From Microstegium vimineum (lineage: Eukaryota > Streptophyta > Magnoliopsida > Poales > Poaceae), in the NCBI GenBank assembly GCA_022036555.1, contig CM039121.1, positions 46,587,847-46,651,846 of the forward strand: a stretch of DNA of 64,000 nucleotides. Reading direction: 5' to 3'. The position numbers were made by a program, and so were the translations under genes. Each line of letters begins with the position of its first letter. The first letter of the stretch is position 1. Under the pieces are notes generated by a model that was given only the letters and a program-made list of their open reading frames with translations, did not search any database and had not been told where the DNA came from. Shown in pieces: positions 35,253 through 46,510 of this stretch.

Positions 35253-36477
35253 ATGGAGATGATGGAGACCTCCACCACCTCCCCGCCACTCGTCGTCCTC
35301 TGCACCACCACCCTCCTCACCGCCTGGCTCCTCTTCCTGCACCGCCACCGCCAAGCCCGAGCCGGCAACAACGCCGCAGCAGCGGCAGCAAGCAAGCCGC
35401 GAGGCCCGCCACCAGGCCCACCGGCTCTGGTCTTCCTAGCCAAGTTCCTAGCGCTACGGCGCTCAATCTTCGACCTACGCCCACTCCTCCGCTCCCTACA
35501 CGCGCGCAACGGGCCGGTCATCTCAGTACACCTCTTCCGCACGTTCGTCTTCGTCGCCGACCGCCACCTGACACACCAGACGCTAGTACAGAGCAGTGCG
35601 ACCTTCGCGGACCGCCCGCCGCTCGTCGACCCAGGCCGTCTCTTCACCGCGGGATCGCGCGACGTCAGCAGCTCCCCGTACGGACCCTACTGGCGTCTCC
35701 TCCGCCGTAACCTCGCCGCTACACCCGTCTCGCGTCGCCCTCTTCGCGCCAGCCAGGCGCCGCGTGCGCGACAAGCTCGTCGACGACCTCCTCCTCCTCC
35801 GCGCGCGCGCCGGCGGCGGCCAGGAGGTCGTTCAAGTGAGGCCGCTGTTCCGGCGCGCGCTGTTTGAGCTGCTCATGTACATGAGCCTCGGTGCTACCGG
35901 GCTTAGCGCGGCGGCGCTTGACGAGATCGAGGACATCCAGCTCCGGATCCTCCGCACCATCACTAGCTTCCCCGTCTTCGCTTTCTTCCCCGCCGTCACC
36001 AAGAGGCTCTTCCGCAAGCGCTGGGCGGCGCACGTCGCGCTGTCCCGGAAGCAGCACGAGGTGTTCCTCCCGCTCATCCGCGCCAGGCATGGGGGTGGCC
36101 ACGGCGCCGGCTCCAACGGCGAAGATGACGACCCGCCGTGCTACGCGGACTCCCTACTCGCGCTGCGCGTGGCCGACGAGGGTGACCGCTCGCTCTCGGA
36201 CTCCGAGCTTGTCAGCCTCTGCTCCGAGTTCCTCAACGCCGGCACGGACACGACGCTGACGCTGCTGGAGTGGATCATGGCGGAGCTCGTCAACCACCCT
36301 GACATCTAGGACAAGGTGTACGAGGAGGTGAGGGACGACAAGCCGGCAGCAGGGCTCAGCGCCGACGACCTCCAGACGAAGACGACGCCGTACCTGAAGG
36401 CCGTGGTGCTCGAGGGTCTCCGCTTGCACTCGCCGGCGCACTTCCTGCTCCCGCTAGGCGTGCGGGGAGGAGACGCC

Positions 36478-36750
36478 TGTTTTCTGTTAGGCCTTACTGT
36501 CTCTAATCTTTGTATCCCTTTATATAGAACAGGAGCTCAACAGAGCTATCGTTGAATACAGGTTGGCTCCAAGAACATCTTCTTAGTGCAGTACAAGTAA
36601 AGCTAGTCTAAAGCAAAAACAAACTGCCTACTGCTACAAGTGTCCAAACTGTCTACTGCTACAAATGTCAAAAAACTGGAAAAGACTGAAAAGACTAACA
36701 ACTAAAGTGTAACAAACTAAAGTACACTAGAAGCCAAGGCTTATCTATCA
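36478..36750 (-). repeat. Copia 3' LTR (left), 273 bp
   Basis: It matches the right LTR with about a dozen substitutions by eye, roughly 95% identity. It lacks about 24 bp just inside its outer TG, where the right LTR has AGTAAAATAGGACTCATGAT. Confidence 0.93.
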
Positions 36751-38521
36751 ATTCTCCTCCTAAGCCTTGCTTTAGCCACTCTTGGTGATCTTCTTGAGCC
36801 CGATCTTGCCTCTCATGGTTTCGAACTTGGTTCTTCCAAGTGACTTGGTGAGGATATCGGCAAGTTGCTCATTTGTGCCGATGTGGTCGGCCTTGATGCT
36901 TCCTTCTTCCACGCAGTCTCTGATGAAGTGGAACTTGGTCCTTATGTGCTTGCTCCTGTCATGGAACACTGGGTTCTTGGCAAGTGCAAGTGCCGATTTG
37001 TTGTCCACCTTCAACTCCACAGTTTTCACCTTCCTTCCTAGCAGGTCGGCAAGCAGCCTTGATAGCCATAGCGCCTGAGTTGCTGCTGTAGTCATGGCCA
37101 CGTACTCAGCCTCACAGCTTGAGAGTGCCACTACCTTCTGCTTGACTGATTGCCAGCTGACCAAGCTGCTGCCTAGGAAGAAGAGACAACCAGTTGTGCT
37201 CTTGCTGGAATCAATGTCTCCAGCCAGGTCTGAGTCACAATAGCCCAAAAACCTTGCCGATGGGAACCTTACCGATGAGGGACTTGCCGATGAGGGTGCT
37301 TTGGTGAAGTGGAGGCCATAGTCAAGGGTACCAGCCAAGTACCTGAGAATTCTCTTGACTGCCATTTGATGTTCAGTGGTCGGTCTCTCCAAGAAGCTGC
37401 TCACAAAGCCCACTGAAAAAGCTAGGTCTGGTCTAGTGTGGACCAAGTACCTCAAGCTTCCAACCAATCTTCTGTATTGTGTTGGATCCACTTCTTCTGC
37501 TGTGCTCTTCTTCTCAGCCTCAACCTTTCCTCCATCGGTGTGGCAGCAGGGTTGCAATCGGCCATGCTCCCCAACTCCACAATCTTTTTGGCATAGTGGC
37601 TCTGCCTCAGAGTGATCCCACTACTCCCTTGCTGCACTTCTACTCCAAGATAGAAGCCAAGTAACCCAAGGTCACTCATTTTGAAGATGGACTGCATCTC
37701 CATCTTGAAAGCCCTCACTTCCTCTTCCTTGACTCCAGTGATGATCAAGTCATCCACATAGACTCCGACCAGTAGAACAGAGTCATCTGAGCCTCTTTTG
37801 TAGATGGCAGCTTCATGTTTGCTCTGAACGAACCCCATCTTCTTCAAGGTTGAGTTCAGCTTTGCATTCCACGCCCTGGGTGCCTGCCTCAGCCCATACA
37901 GTGCCTTGTGGAGCCGATAGACCTTGTCTTCTTCTCCTTGGACAACAAACCCAGGTGGCTGCTGCACATAGACCTCCTCCTTAAGCTTTCCATTGAAGAA
38001 TGCCGATTTGACATCCATGTGATGGACCCTCCATCCTTCTTGAGCAGCCAAGGCTAGCAACAGCCTGACTGACTCCATTCTTGCCACAGGGGCAAAAGCA
38101 TCCTCATAGTCGATCCCTTCTTGCTGTACAAACCCCCGAGCCACAAGCCTTGCCTTGTGCTTGATCACATCTCCATCGGCACTCTTCTTCAGCTTGAACA
38201 CCCACTTCAGAGTGATCGGCCGATGATCGGCTCGAGGTGGCACCAGCTCCCAGGTGTCGTTGCGCTCAATAGCGCCCAGCTCTTCCTTCATCGCAGCTTG
38301 CCAAGCTGGATCATCGGTAGCTTCATCGTAGGTAGTCGGCTCGCCCGAGCAGGAGAGGTTTAGCTCGGCAAACAGCCTCTGAGCCAGCGGCGGAGTGGCC
38401 TCATCCCCGACGAGGTCAGTGATGCGTCGGTAGCGCGGTGGCTCACTGCCATGGTAGGCGTCCACCCTTTCTTCATCGTCCTCCGGGGGAGTCACGTACT
38501 CGACCCGAGGACTGGATCCGC

Positions 38522-38680
38522 TCGTTGCCGATGGCGTCGCTGCCGATGGCGCGGCTACCGATGGAGTCGTTGCCGATGTAGCCGTTGCCGATGGAGCGGT
38601 TGCCGATGGAGCCGCTGCTGATGGCGCAACTGCCGATGGAGCCGCTGCCGATGGAGGAGTTGCCAATGGCGCGGTACCTT
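38522..38680. repeat. minisatellite coding for Pro-Ser-Ala repeats
   Basis: Variants of a GCCGATGGAG-type 15-bp unit repeat in the linker between integrase and reverse transcriptase. On the minus strand they read as APSATAPSA-like units. Such linkers are length-variable in Copia elements. Confidence 0.8.
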
Positions 38681-40653
38681 GTGACAGCTCCGGTGTAGTG
38701 AAGCGCGGTGCCGATGGCGATGGTGATGCCGATCCAGGCACCACCTCTTCCCAAGGGTACTCGACGGTGAAGTCGCTGCTTCCTTCTACCGATGTGCTTG
38801 CCGATGCCGATGTCCAGTCCCAGCTGCGGCCCTCGTCGAACACGACGTCGCGGCTGATACGCACGTGCTGGGACACTGGATCGTAGACCTTGTATGCCTT
38901 CGCGCCCTCCACATAGCCGATGAACACGCCGGCCTCGCCGCGGTCATCCAACTTGCGGAGCTGAGTCAGGCGCCTGGTGTAGGCGACGCAGCCAAACACC
39001 TTGAGGTGGCCCAGTGTCGGCGATCGGCCATGCCATGCCTCGTAGGGGGTGATGCCCTCCAGTGCACGCGTTGGGGCACGGTTCAGGAGATGCACCGCCG
39101 TCACCACTGCCTCCCCCCAAAATCTTGCCGGTAGACCGCGCTGCTTGAGCAGAGCTCGCTCCATGGCTACCACCGTCTGATTCTTGCGCTCAACAACTCC
39201 ATTCTACTGAGGGGAGTGAGGGGCACTGAAGTTCCTTTTGATACCTTCATCGGCACAGTAGTGACTGAACTCGGCGACGGCGAACTCTCTGCCGTTATCG
39301 GTACGCAGAACCTTGAGCTGGCAGCCACTCTCCACCTCTGCTGCAGCCTTGATGCGCTTGATTGCCTCCCCAACAGCATTCTTGGTCGGCAGTAGCGCCG
39401 CCCACATGAATTGGGTGGCGTCGTCCACCAGAAGGAGGATCTATCGCTTGCCTGCCGATGTCGGTGGTGTCACCGGCCCACAGAGGTCGCCGTGCACCAA
39501 CTCCAGGTGCTCCTGGGCACGGTATGCCAATGCCGATGGGAAAGATCGCCGCTTCTGCTTGGTGGTGACGCAGACGTCGCAGACCTGCTCTGCGTGGTCG
39601 ATCTTGGGGATCCCACGGGCCATCTCTCCTCTGCTCAGGCGTCGTAGTGCATCAAAGTGCAGATGACCGAGCCTCTCATGCCACTGCCACGCCTTGTCGT
39701 CCTTGCGCATGGCGAGATAGCAAGGCTGCACAGCTTCTAGGTGAAGGATGTAGAGTCGGTTAGGTTGCCGATGTACCTTGGCAAGCAGACGGCGACTGCG
39801 ATCCCAGATGCGCAGCACGCCATCGGTAATCTCCACCTTGGAACCACCTTCGTCCAACTGCCCGAGGCTCATGATCGAGTTCTTGAGGGTAGGGATCAAG
39901 TACACGCCTTGCAACATCCGCTGCTCGTCGGTCTTGGCTTGGAATACGATGGTGCCGATGCCGCGGATGTCCACCTTGGACGCATCCCCGAAACGTACAG
40001 TACCGCAGACATCGGTATTCAGATCGGCAAAGAGCTCTCGGCGCCCCGTCATGTGGTGCGTTGCTCCGCTGTCGAGGTACCAGCCTCCCATCTTCTCTTC
40101 TTCTTCATCAGTATCGGTACCGAGGAAAGCTCGAGCCCTTGGCTCCTCCAGAGCGACTTCTTGCGCAGCCAGAGAGGCTGCCGATGGAGTGGTTGCCGAT
40201 GCCGATGCAGTTGCCGATGTCGATGGACCCTTGTCTAGCTCGACGAACGCATGCGCCATGAACAGCCCGCCGTCTCCTTCGCACTCGGTGTACTGGGCAC
40301 GCCCAGCGTATCCACCAGCACCGCCACCGCGACCTTCACCTCGGTCACCTCCTCGGCGGCCACGATTACCTCCACCGCCGCGCTCTCGTCGTGGAAATCG
40401 GCAATCGCGCGCCCAGTGGCCCTCCAAGCCACAGTTGAGACAGGTGTTCGGCCCACAGTTGTCACCCGGGGGACCGCGAACACCGCCACCATCTCCGCGG
40501 CCAGCGCCGCGCCGTCGGCCACGCGTGTCGCCACGGCCCCGATGGTTCCTTCCTCCGCGACCTCGCTGCTGCCTGAGTGCTGATGCATCGGTATCGACAG
40601 AGCCATCGACATCGGCAACGCTCTTCTTTTCCTTCCTCCAGCGCTCTCTCCAC

Positions 40654-41280
40654 CAGGGTTTTTGTTACCGTTCGGTAACCGCGGTAACCGGTCGATTACC
40701 GACAAACCGGCCGGGACCGGTTCGGTTTCGGTACCGGTTTGAATTCAAATTTCAAATTTGAAAAAAAAAATCGAAAATGCTGAAAAAATTCCTAAAAATA
40801 GTTCATGATTTATAGAGTCGAATGGTGTACAAATTTTTCAAATTGGATTTCGTTTGCTATTTATTTTGACGTGTACAAGTTTGAAAAAAAAGAAAAATGA
40901 TCTTTTCTATTTTTTTTCCAAACTTATACGCGTCAAAATAAATAGCAAACGAACTCCAATTTGAAAAATTTGTACACCATTCGACTCTATAAATCATGAA
41001 CTATTTTTAGGAATTTTTTCAGCATTTTCGATTTTTTTTTTTCAAATTTGAAATTTGGTTTGGGGCGGAACCGTCGGTAACCGCCCAAACCGGTCGGTAA
41101 CCGTTCAAAACCGGTCGGTAACCGGCCCCGACCGGTTACCGGTCCAAAACCGATTGAACTGCGGGGTTTGAATTCAAAATCCAAACCATTCGGTTTGGAC
41201 CGGTAACCGGTCAAACCGGTCGGTAACCGCCCGACCGCTCCCCGGCGGTTACCGGTTCCGAAACGGAAAGAAAAACCCTG
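40654..41280. mobile_element. hAT foldback element nested in the Copia gag region
   Basis: The 8-bp duplication CTCTCCAC (40646-40653 and 41281-41288) and ends CAGGGTTTTT and AAAAACCCTG mark a hAT-type insertion of 627 bp. Both ends are rich in CGGTAACCG motifs. The centre is a long near-perfect inverted repeat (about 40745-40893 against 40919-41062) around a ~25-bp spacer. It has no coding capacity. Confidence 0.93.
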
Positions 41281-42308
41281 CTCTCCACTGCTCCTCAGTG
41301 TACATCAGCTTCCCTCCGACGACCATCGGCCCGATCGGTGCTTGCTTCTCGTACTCATCCACCGCCTTGAGCCTCCCGGTCACCTCCTCGAGTGTGAGCG
41401 CCTCAAAGTCGAGGAATTGCTCGATGACGACGATGATCTGCGCGTACCTCGCCGGTACCGATCGAAGGTACTTCTCCACCACACGCTCCTCGGTGATGTC
41501 CCGATCGCCGTGTATGACGAGTTGCTGATGCAGAGTCGACAACCGGATGGCAAAGTCATCGACTTGCTCATCGGGCTGGATGCCGATATTCTCCTAGTCT
41601 CGGCGAAGTCGCTGCAGCGTCGCCCGTCGGACCTTGTCCACGCCGATCCTTGCTGCAGCGATGGCGTCCCACGCCTCCTTTGCCGATGCCTTGTCCATGA
41701 GCGGAATGCCCATCTCCTTGGGCACAGCAGCCACGATCACCTCGAGCGCCCGCCGATCGTCGCGGTACTGGACCGGACCTCCCTCGACGGCCTCCCACAT
41801 GTCGCGCGCCTGCATCCGCAGCTTCATGAGCTGCGACCACTCATGGTAGTTGGTCTTGTCCAGCATCGGCCACACCGTGCTGCTACCGGAGTCGCGGTAG
41901 ACCACCCTGTCCCGCGACTCATGGCGCCCGCCGCGGCGGCCTCGCCTGCGGTCGCGCGAGGACAGAGAGCGGCGCTGATCCCTCCGATCGCGCGGGCTCT
42001 CAGAATGCCTAGCGTCCTCCTCCACCTGCTCCTCCTCCTCCTCCGCAGCGATCTCCGCTCGCAGCGCCTGCGCGGTCCTCGCCGCCTGTACCGCCGCCGC
42101 CGCTGCTGCCTCTGCAGCCAGCAGACGCGCGGCCCGGGTGTTGGAGCCGCCCTGCGCCCCCTCACCGGCGATAGATGCACCATGCTCGATGGCCACAGCC
42201 TTGCCCTTGCCGGCGGCCGCTGCAACGCGCTCTGCTAAGGAAGACATGGCTGGGGATGTGGAGAGGTGGTGTTCTTGGCTCTCTAGCAACCAGAGCTCCG
42301 ATACCAAT

Positions 42309-42605
42309 TGTTAGTAAAATAGGACTCATGATTGTTTCTGCTAGGGCCTTACTGCCTCTAGTCTTTATATCCCTTTATATAGAACAGGAGCTCAACAAAG
42401 CTATCGTTGGATACAGGTTGGCTCCAAGAGCATCTTCCTAGTGCAGTACAAGTAAAGCTAGTCTAAAGCAAAAGCAAACTGCCTACTGCTACAAGTGTCC
42501 AAACTGTCTGCTGGTACAAATGTCCAAAAACTAGAAAAGACTGAAAAGACTAACAACTAAAGTGTAACAAACTAAAGTACACTAGAAGCCAAGGCTTATC
42601 TATCA
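42309..42605 (-). repeat. Copia 5' LTR (right), 297 bp
   Basis: The full-length LTR, TGTTAGTAAAAT to TTATCTATCA on the plus strand. The primer-binding site follows directly on its internal side. Confidence 0.93.
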
Positions 42606-43231
42606 ACGCCGACGCTGCCGCGGAGATTGGAGGGTACGCGGTGCCCAAGGGCGCGGAGGTGAACTTCCTTGTCGCCGACATGGGCCGCGACGAGGCCACG
42701 TGGACGAGACCGCTGGAGTTCTGGCCGGAGCGGTTCCTGGACGGTGGCGAGGGTAGCGGCGCCGATGTCACGGGGAGCAGGGAGATCAAGATGATGCCTT
42801 TCGGCGCTGGCCGCCGGATGTGCCCTGGGTACACGCTCGGGATGCTGCAGGTGGAGTTCTTCGTGGCCAGCCTCATCCGCGAGATGCAGTGGCTGCCGCC
42901 GACAGCAGACGACGGGGAGCCGTCGACATGACGGAGACGCTGGATTTCACCACGGTCATGAAGCACCCGCTCCGTGCTCGCATCATTCCGAGGACTAGGA
43001 CTAGCTAGGAGTGTAGTTGACCTGTGAAAATATATATTAAGTGTGTCTCTGTTGAATTGAATGGTGCTTATCGTATCGGAGAGCGGGAGAGGTGACCTCT
43101 AAATAAAATATCAAACAAAACGACTGAGTCCCAATAAAATATGTCGCTTGACATAAAATGTCCTCGACAAAATTTGCTATCATATTTTTTTTTGAAAAGA
43201 AATTTGCTATCATATTTATTATATATAAATA

Positions 43232-43386
43232 CTCCATCGGTTCTCGAAAAAATAGATTTCTAAATTTATCCTAAGTCAAACTTTTTTAACTTTAATCAAA
43301 TTTCTAGAATAAAGTATTTAAAATTATGATATCAAACTAGTATTTTTACATGGTGCTCATTTTGATTTTTTCGGAGATTGAGGGAG
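43232..43386. mobile_element. Stowaway-like MITE, present only in duplication unit 1
   Basis: Ends CTCCATCGGTTCTCG and GAGATTGAGGGAG lie between TA dinucleotides (43230-43231 and 43387-43388). Unit 2 shows the matching empty site ATAAATATGTTT near 44816-44827. Confidence 0.85.
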
Positions 43387-44156
43387 TATGTTTTAGTAGT
43401 TTTTAATTTTTCTTATTAAGCCTTATGTAGCTCTTAAATGCACTAATGTCATTTCATATAATATATACTAATTATGTCATCACATCTTTAGCTGGAAGAA
43501 TGAAACTCTTTGCATCCCGCAGAACATGCTCCGTCTTCCTTCACCTATAAACAACTGAAAACTGTATCCCGAGCCTCAGCCAAACTGAATCCTCTTACAC
43601 ACACGTACTCACACAGCCCAGTTAATCAGTTCCCAATGCAATGCAAGAACTATAAACAATTCCACAAGATGGCCGAAGTCGTCGACGAGGTGCACGCGTA
43701 GGGTATCCTTTTGCCTCAATATACAACCTGAATAAAAGGATGAAACGTGCCAACTCGTTCCAACCAAGAATTGCTAACCTTGCTGCCAGCATATGCATAT
43801 CTAGCCACTTTCTTGGAAAGCACTAGAGATTACCATATCAGGAACTAACTGATGATTAGCACAAACGGCACAATGCTAGTGACGTAATCACCTCTCGAGC
43901 CAACTTGTAAGTTACAACAGTCCAAGCATGATAAACAGCACAACGACGACAGCACCAAATTAAAGTCTGTTAGATACTTAGTAGCTAGATGAGCATAACA
44001 AGGTCCATGAGAGAGCCTTGAACCAACTTGTAAGTTACAAGAGTCCAAGTCACATAAATAATCTAACAATAACACCAAAGGAAGGTCTCTAGCTTTTTAT
44101 ATCCTAGACAGGTCTGCCAAATACTAGTAAGATACTAAGATATAATTAGATACTAG

Positions 44157-44680
44157 CTAGATGAGCAGAACAAGGTCAATTAGAAACTCCAGCAGTGTGA
44201 TATTAAGACGCCGCCCAATATGCTTGCCCAGATCATGAACACTCGCATCAAGTGCGCCATGATACCAAAACGACTCAGGCACCGGCCACCTGCCATCCAA
44301 TATGTTTTTATCCCAATGTAAGTTGGCTGTTGAATAAAATAGTCTAAGCAAACAGAAACAAGTGGCAATGCAAAAACAGAAAGAAATACCTGTTTTTCTG
44401 AATCCTCTTCTTTGTCCCACAGCCAACATTGAGAGGCATAGGATGGTCATATCCACTATCATCAAACAAACAAAAAAAATCGAAGTTTGTAAAATAAGTG
44501 CCATGCCGACTAGTTAGCATTGAGATGAAAATAATACCTTTCTGATGGTAAAGAATTCACTCCTCTTAGAACTTCAACAATCTTTTGTCTTGGTAAGAAA
44601 GGAGTTACACCACTTCCATCGTAGAAGTTCATGCCAACAAAACTCCCATCAAAATTAATAAGCGGGCCTCCAATCCCAGC
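44157..44680 (-). pseudogene. partial duplicate of the Do-like gene (last three exons)
   Basis: Exons 44680-44538, about 44459-44394 and one ending at 44157 repeat the last three exons of the gene at 46034-51270 (AGIGGPLINFDGSFVGMN, GYDHPMPLNVG, YHGALDASVHDLGKHIG). The last exon reads past the parental stop and adds ITLLEFLIDLVLLI. No upstream exons exist beyond 44697, so no promoter or start is available. Confidence 0.85.
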
Positions 44681-44768
44681 CTAGTTTTTTTAAAATATAG
44701 TTGATCAAAATTAAAATTTATTAACTTTTTAGGAAGCGAGAATAACTTTTTTTTTAAACAGAGGGAGT

Positions 44769-46510
44769 ATGTCATAAAATGTCCTCGACAAAATTTGCTA
44801 TCATATTTATTGTATATAAATATGTTTTAGTAGTTTTAAATTTTTTCTTATTAAGCCTTATCTAGCTCTTAAATCCACTAATGTCATTTCATATAATATA
44901 TGCTCCATCCGTTTTAATTTATAATTCATTTGAGTTTTTTGACCTCAACTTTGATCATTTGTCTTATTCAAAAAAATTATGCAAACATAGTCAAATTTAA
45001 GTCACTCATATAGACTATTTATTAAATATAAGTAAATCACACCAAAAGAAATAATATTTTGCATAAAAATTTAAATAAGACAAATGGTCAAACTTAGGAT
45101 TGAAAAAGTCAAACGAACTATAATTTGAAACGGATTAGTACTAATTATGTCATCACATCTTTAGCTGGAAGCCATCTCATATCGGCAGAAAACAGAAATG
45201 AAACTCTTTGCATCCGTAGAACATGCTCAGGTCTTCACCTATAAACAACTGAACCGAATTCTATCAGCCTCAGCCAAACGGATCCTGAGCTCTTATTACA
45301 TCGTGCATTTCAATTGGATCAGACTCCGTCCAGGCTCTAACTGGTTGGTTCATAATAATGACAATAAGAAGATGACGAAGATAATAAGGCTAGCAACGCC
45401 TTCCTCTTACACACACACACGTACTCACACACCCCAGCTAATCAGTTCCCAATGCAAGAACCATAAACAAATCCACAAGATGGATGAAATGGATGCGCTA
45501 GGGTATCCTTTTGCCTCAATATACAACCTGAATAAATGATGAAACGTGCCAACTCGTTCGAACCAAGAATTGCTAACCTTGCTGCCAGCATATCTAGCCA
45601 CTTTCTTGGAAAGCATGAGACTACCATAGGCCCATAGCAGGAACTAGCTGATGATTAGCACCAACGGCACAGTGCTCGTGATCATAATCAGCTCTCGAGC
45701 CAACTTGTACGTTACAACAGTCCAAGCATGATAAACAGAACAAAGACAGCACCAAATTAAAGTCTGTTAGATACTTACTAGCTTGATGAGCATAACAAGG
45801 TCCATGAGAGCCTTGAACCAACTTGTAAGTTACAAGAGTCCAAGTCACATAAATAACCTAACAATAACACCAAAGGTCTCTCTAGCTTGCTTTTATATCC
45901 TAGACAGGTCTGTGTCAAATACTAGTAAGATACTAAGATATAAATAGCAAGGCAATAGCACCAAAGGTTTGTTAATTAGATACTAGCTAGATGAGGAGAA
46001 CAAGGTCAATTAGATACTCCAGTAGTGTGATGTCTAATTAAGACGCCGCCCAATATGCTTGCCCAGATCATAAACACTCACATCAAGTGCACCATGATAC
46101 CAATATGGCTCGGGCACAGGCCACCTGTCATCAATATGTTTTTATCCCAATGTAAGTTGGTTGTTGAATAAAATAGTCTAAGCAAACAGAAACAAGTGGC
46201 AATGCGAAAACAAAAAGAAATACCTGTTTTTCTGAATCCTCTTCTTTGTCCCACCGCCAACATTGAGAGGCATAGGATGGTCATATCCACTGTCATCAAA
46301 CAAACAAAAAAAATCGAAGTTTGTAAAATAAGTAGTTAGCATTGAGATGAAAATTATACCATTCTGATGGTAAAAAATCCACTCCTCTTAGAACTTCAAC
46401 AATCTTTTGCCTTGGTAAGAAAGGAGTTACACCACTTCCATCGTAGAAGTTCATGCCAACAAAACTCCCATCAAAATTAATAAGCGGGCCTCCAATCCCA
46501 GCCTAGTTTT
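44769..46510. repeat. tandem duplication, unit 2
   Basis: This is the copy still joined to the rest of the Do-like gene. It carries a Stowaway element (44903-45138) absent from unit 1. Confidence 0.85.
44903..45138. mobile_element. Stowaway MITE, present only in duplication unit 2
   Basis: Ends CTCCATCCGTTTTAATTTAT and the inverse ATAATTTGAAACGGATTAG; TA follows on the right and TG (a changed TA) precedes on the left. Unit 1 shows the empty site ATAATATATACTAATTATG near 43459. Confidence 0.85.

Larger units (their letters stand above)
36772..42307 (-). pseudogene. Copia gag-pol polyprotein remnant
   Basis: Domains run in Copia order on the minus strand. The gag region (42307-41290) is interrupted by the hAT element, then comes the zinc knuckle CLNCGLEGHWARDC. 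The protease has DSGATHHM. Integrase has WHERLGHLHFDALRRL, HGDLCGP, RTDNGREF and VVERKNQT. A low-complexity linker (38500-38690) follows, then reverse transcriptase with YVDDLIITG, and RNase H with GYCDSDLAGD and SSCEAEYVA. Lesions are TAG codons at 41594-41596, 39441-39443 and 39204-39206, a frameshift near 37540, and the 627-bp insertion. The copy cannot encode a full polyprotein. Confidence 0.95.
36478..42605 (-). mobile_element. Ty1/Copia LTR retrotransposon in the P450 gene
   Basis: A 5-bp target duplication ACGCC (36473-36477 and 42606-42610) flanks a 6128-bp element in the opposite orientation to the P450. LTRs are 36478-36750 and 42309-42605, and begin TG and end CA. Next to the right LTR, the primer-binding site TGGTATCGGAGC (rc of 42295-42306) matches initiator tRNA-Met apart from one base. 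A purine tract (AGGAGGAGAAT on the minus strand, 36751-36761) lies beside the left LTR. The coding region is defective. Confidence 0.96.
35253..43008 (+). pseudogene. CYP89-like cytochrome P450, broken and split by a Copia element
   Basis: The P450 parts are 35253-36477 and 42606-43008. Seen in order: an N-terminal hydrophobic anchor, the proline hinge RGPPPGPPAL, AKFLALRRSIFDL, SSPYGPYWRLLRRNLA, the I-helix oxygen-binding motif NAGTDTT, EGLR of ExxR, and the haem loop FGAGRRMCPG. The sequence style is that of the CYP89A family. Defects are a small indel near 35715 that changes frame, a TAG at 36307-36309 where the family has Gln, the 6.1-kb Copia insertion after 36477, and a 1-nt deletion near 42917 that moves the last ~30 residues to another frame. 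These enzymes are ER-anchored monooxygenases; the substrate of this copy is unknown. There are no introns, as is usual for the family. Confidence 0.95.
43159..44697. repeat. tandem duplication, unit 1
   Basis: This segment matches unit 2 (44769-46510) along its length, from TAAAATGTCCTCGACAAAAT to the acceptor before the third-last exon of the Do-like gene. It holds a 3'-truncated extra copy of that gene. The MITE at 43232-43386 is present only in this unit. Confidence 0.85.

Noticed and set aside
42309..42605. Right LTR as an independent solo LTR
   Set aside because: It shares the 5-bp target duplication with the left LTR and is joined to the primer-binding site and gag.
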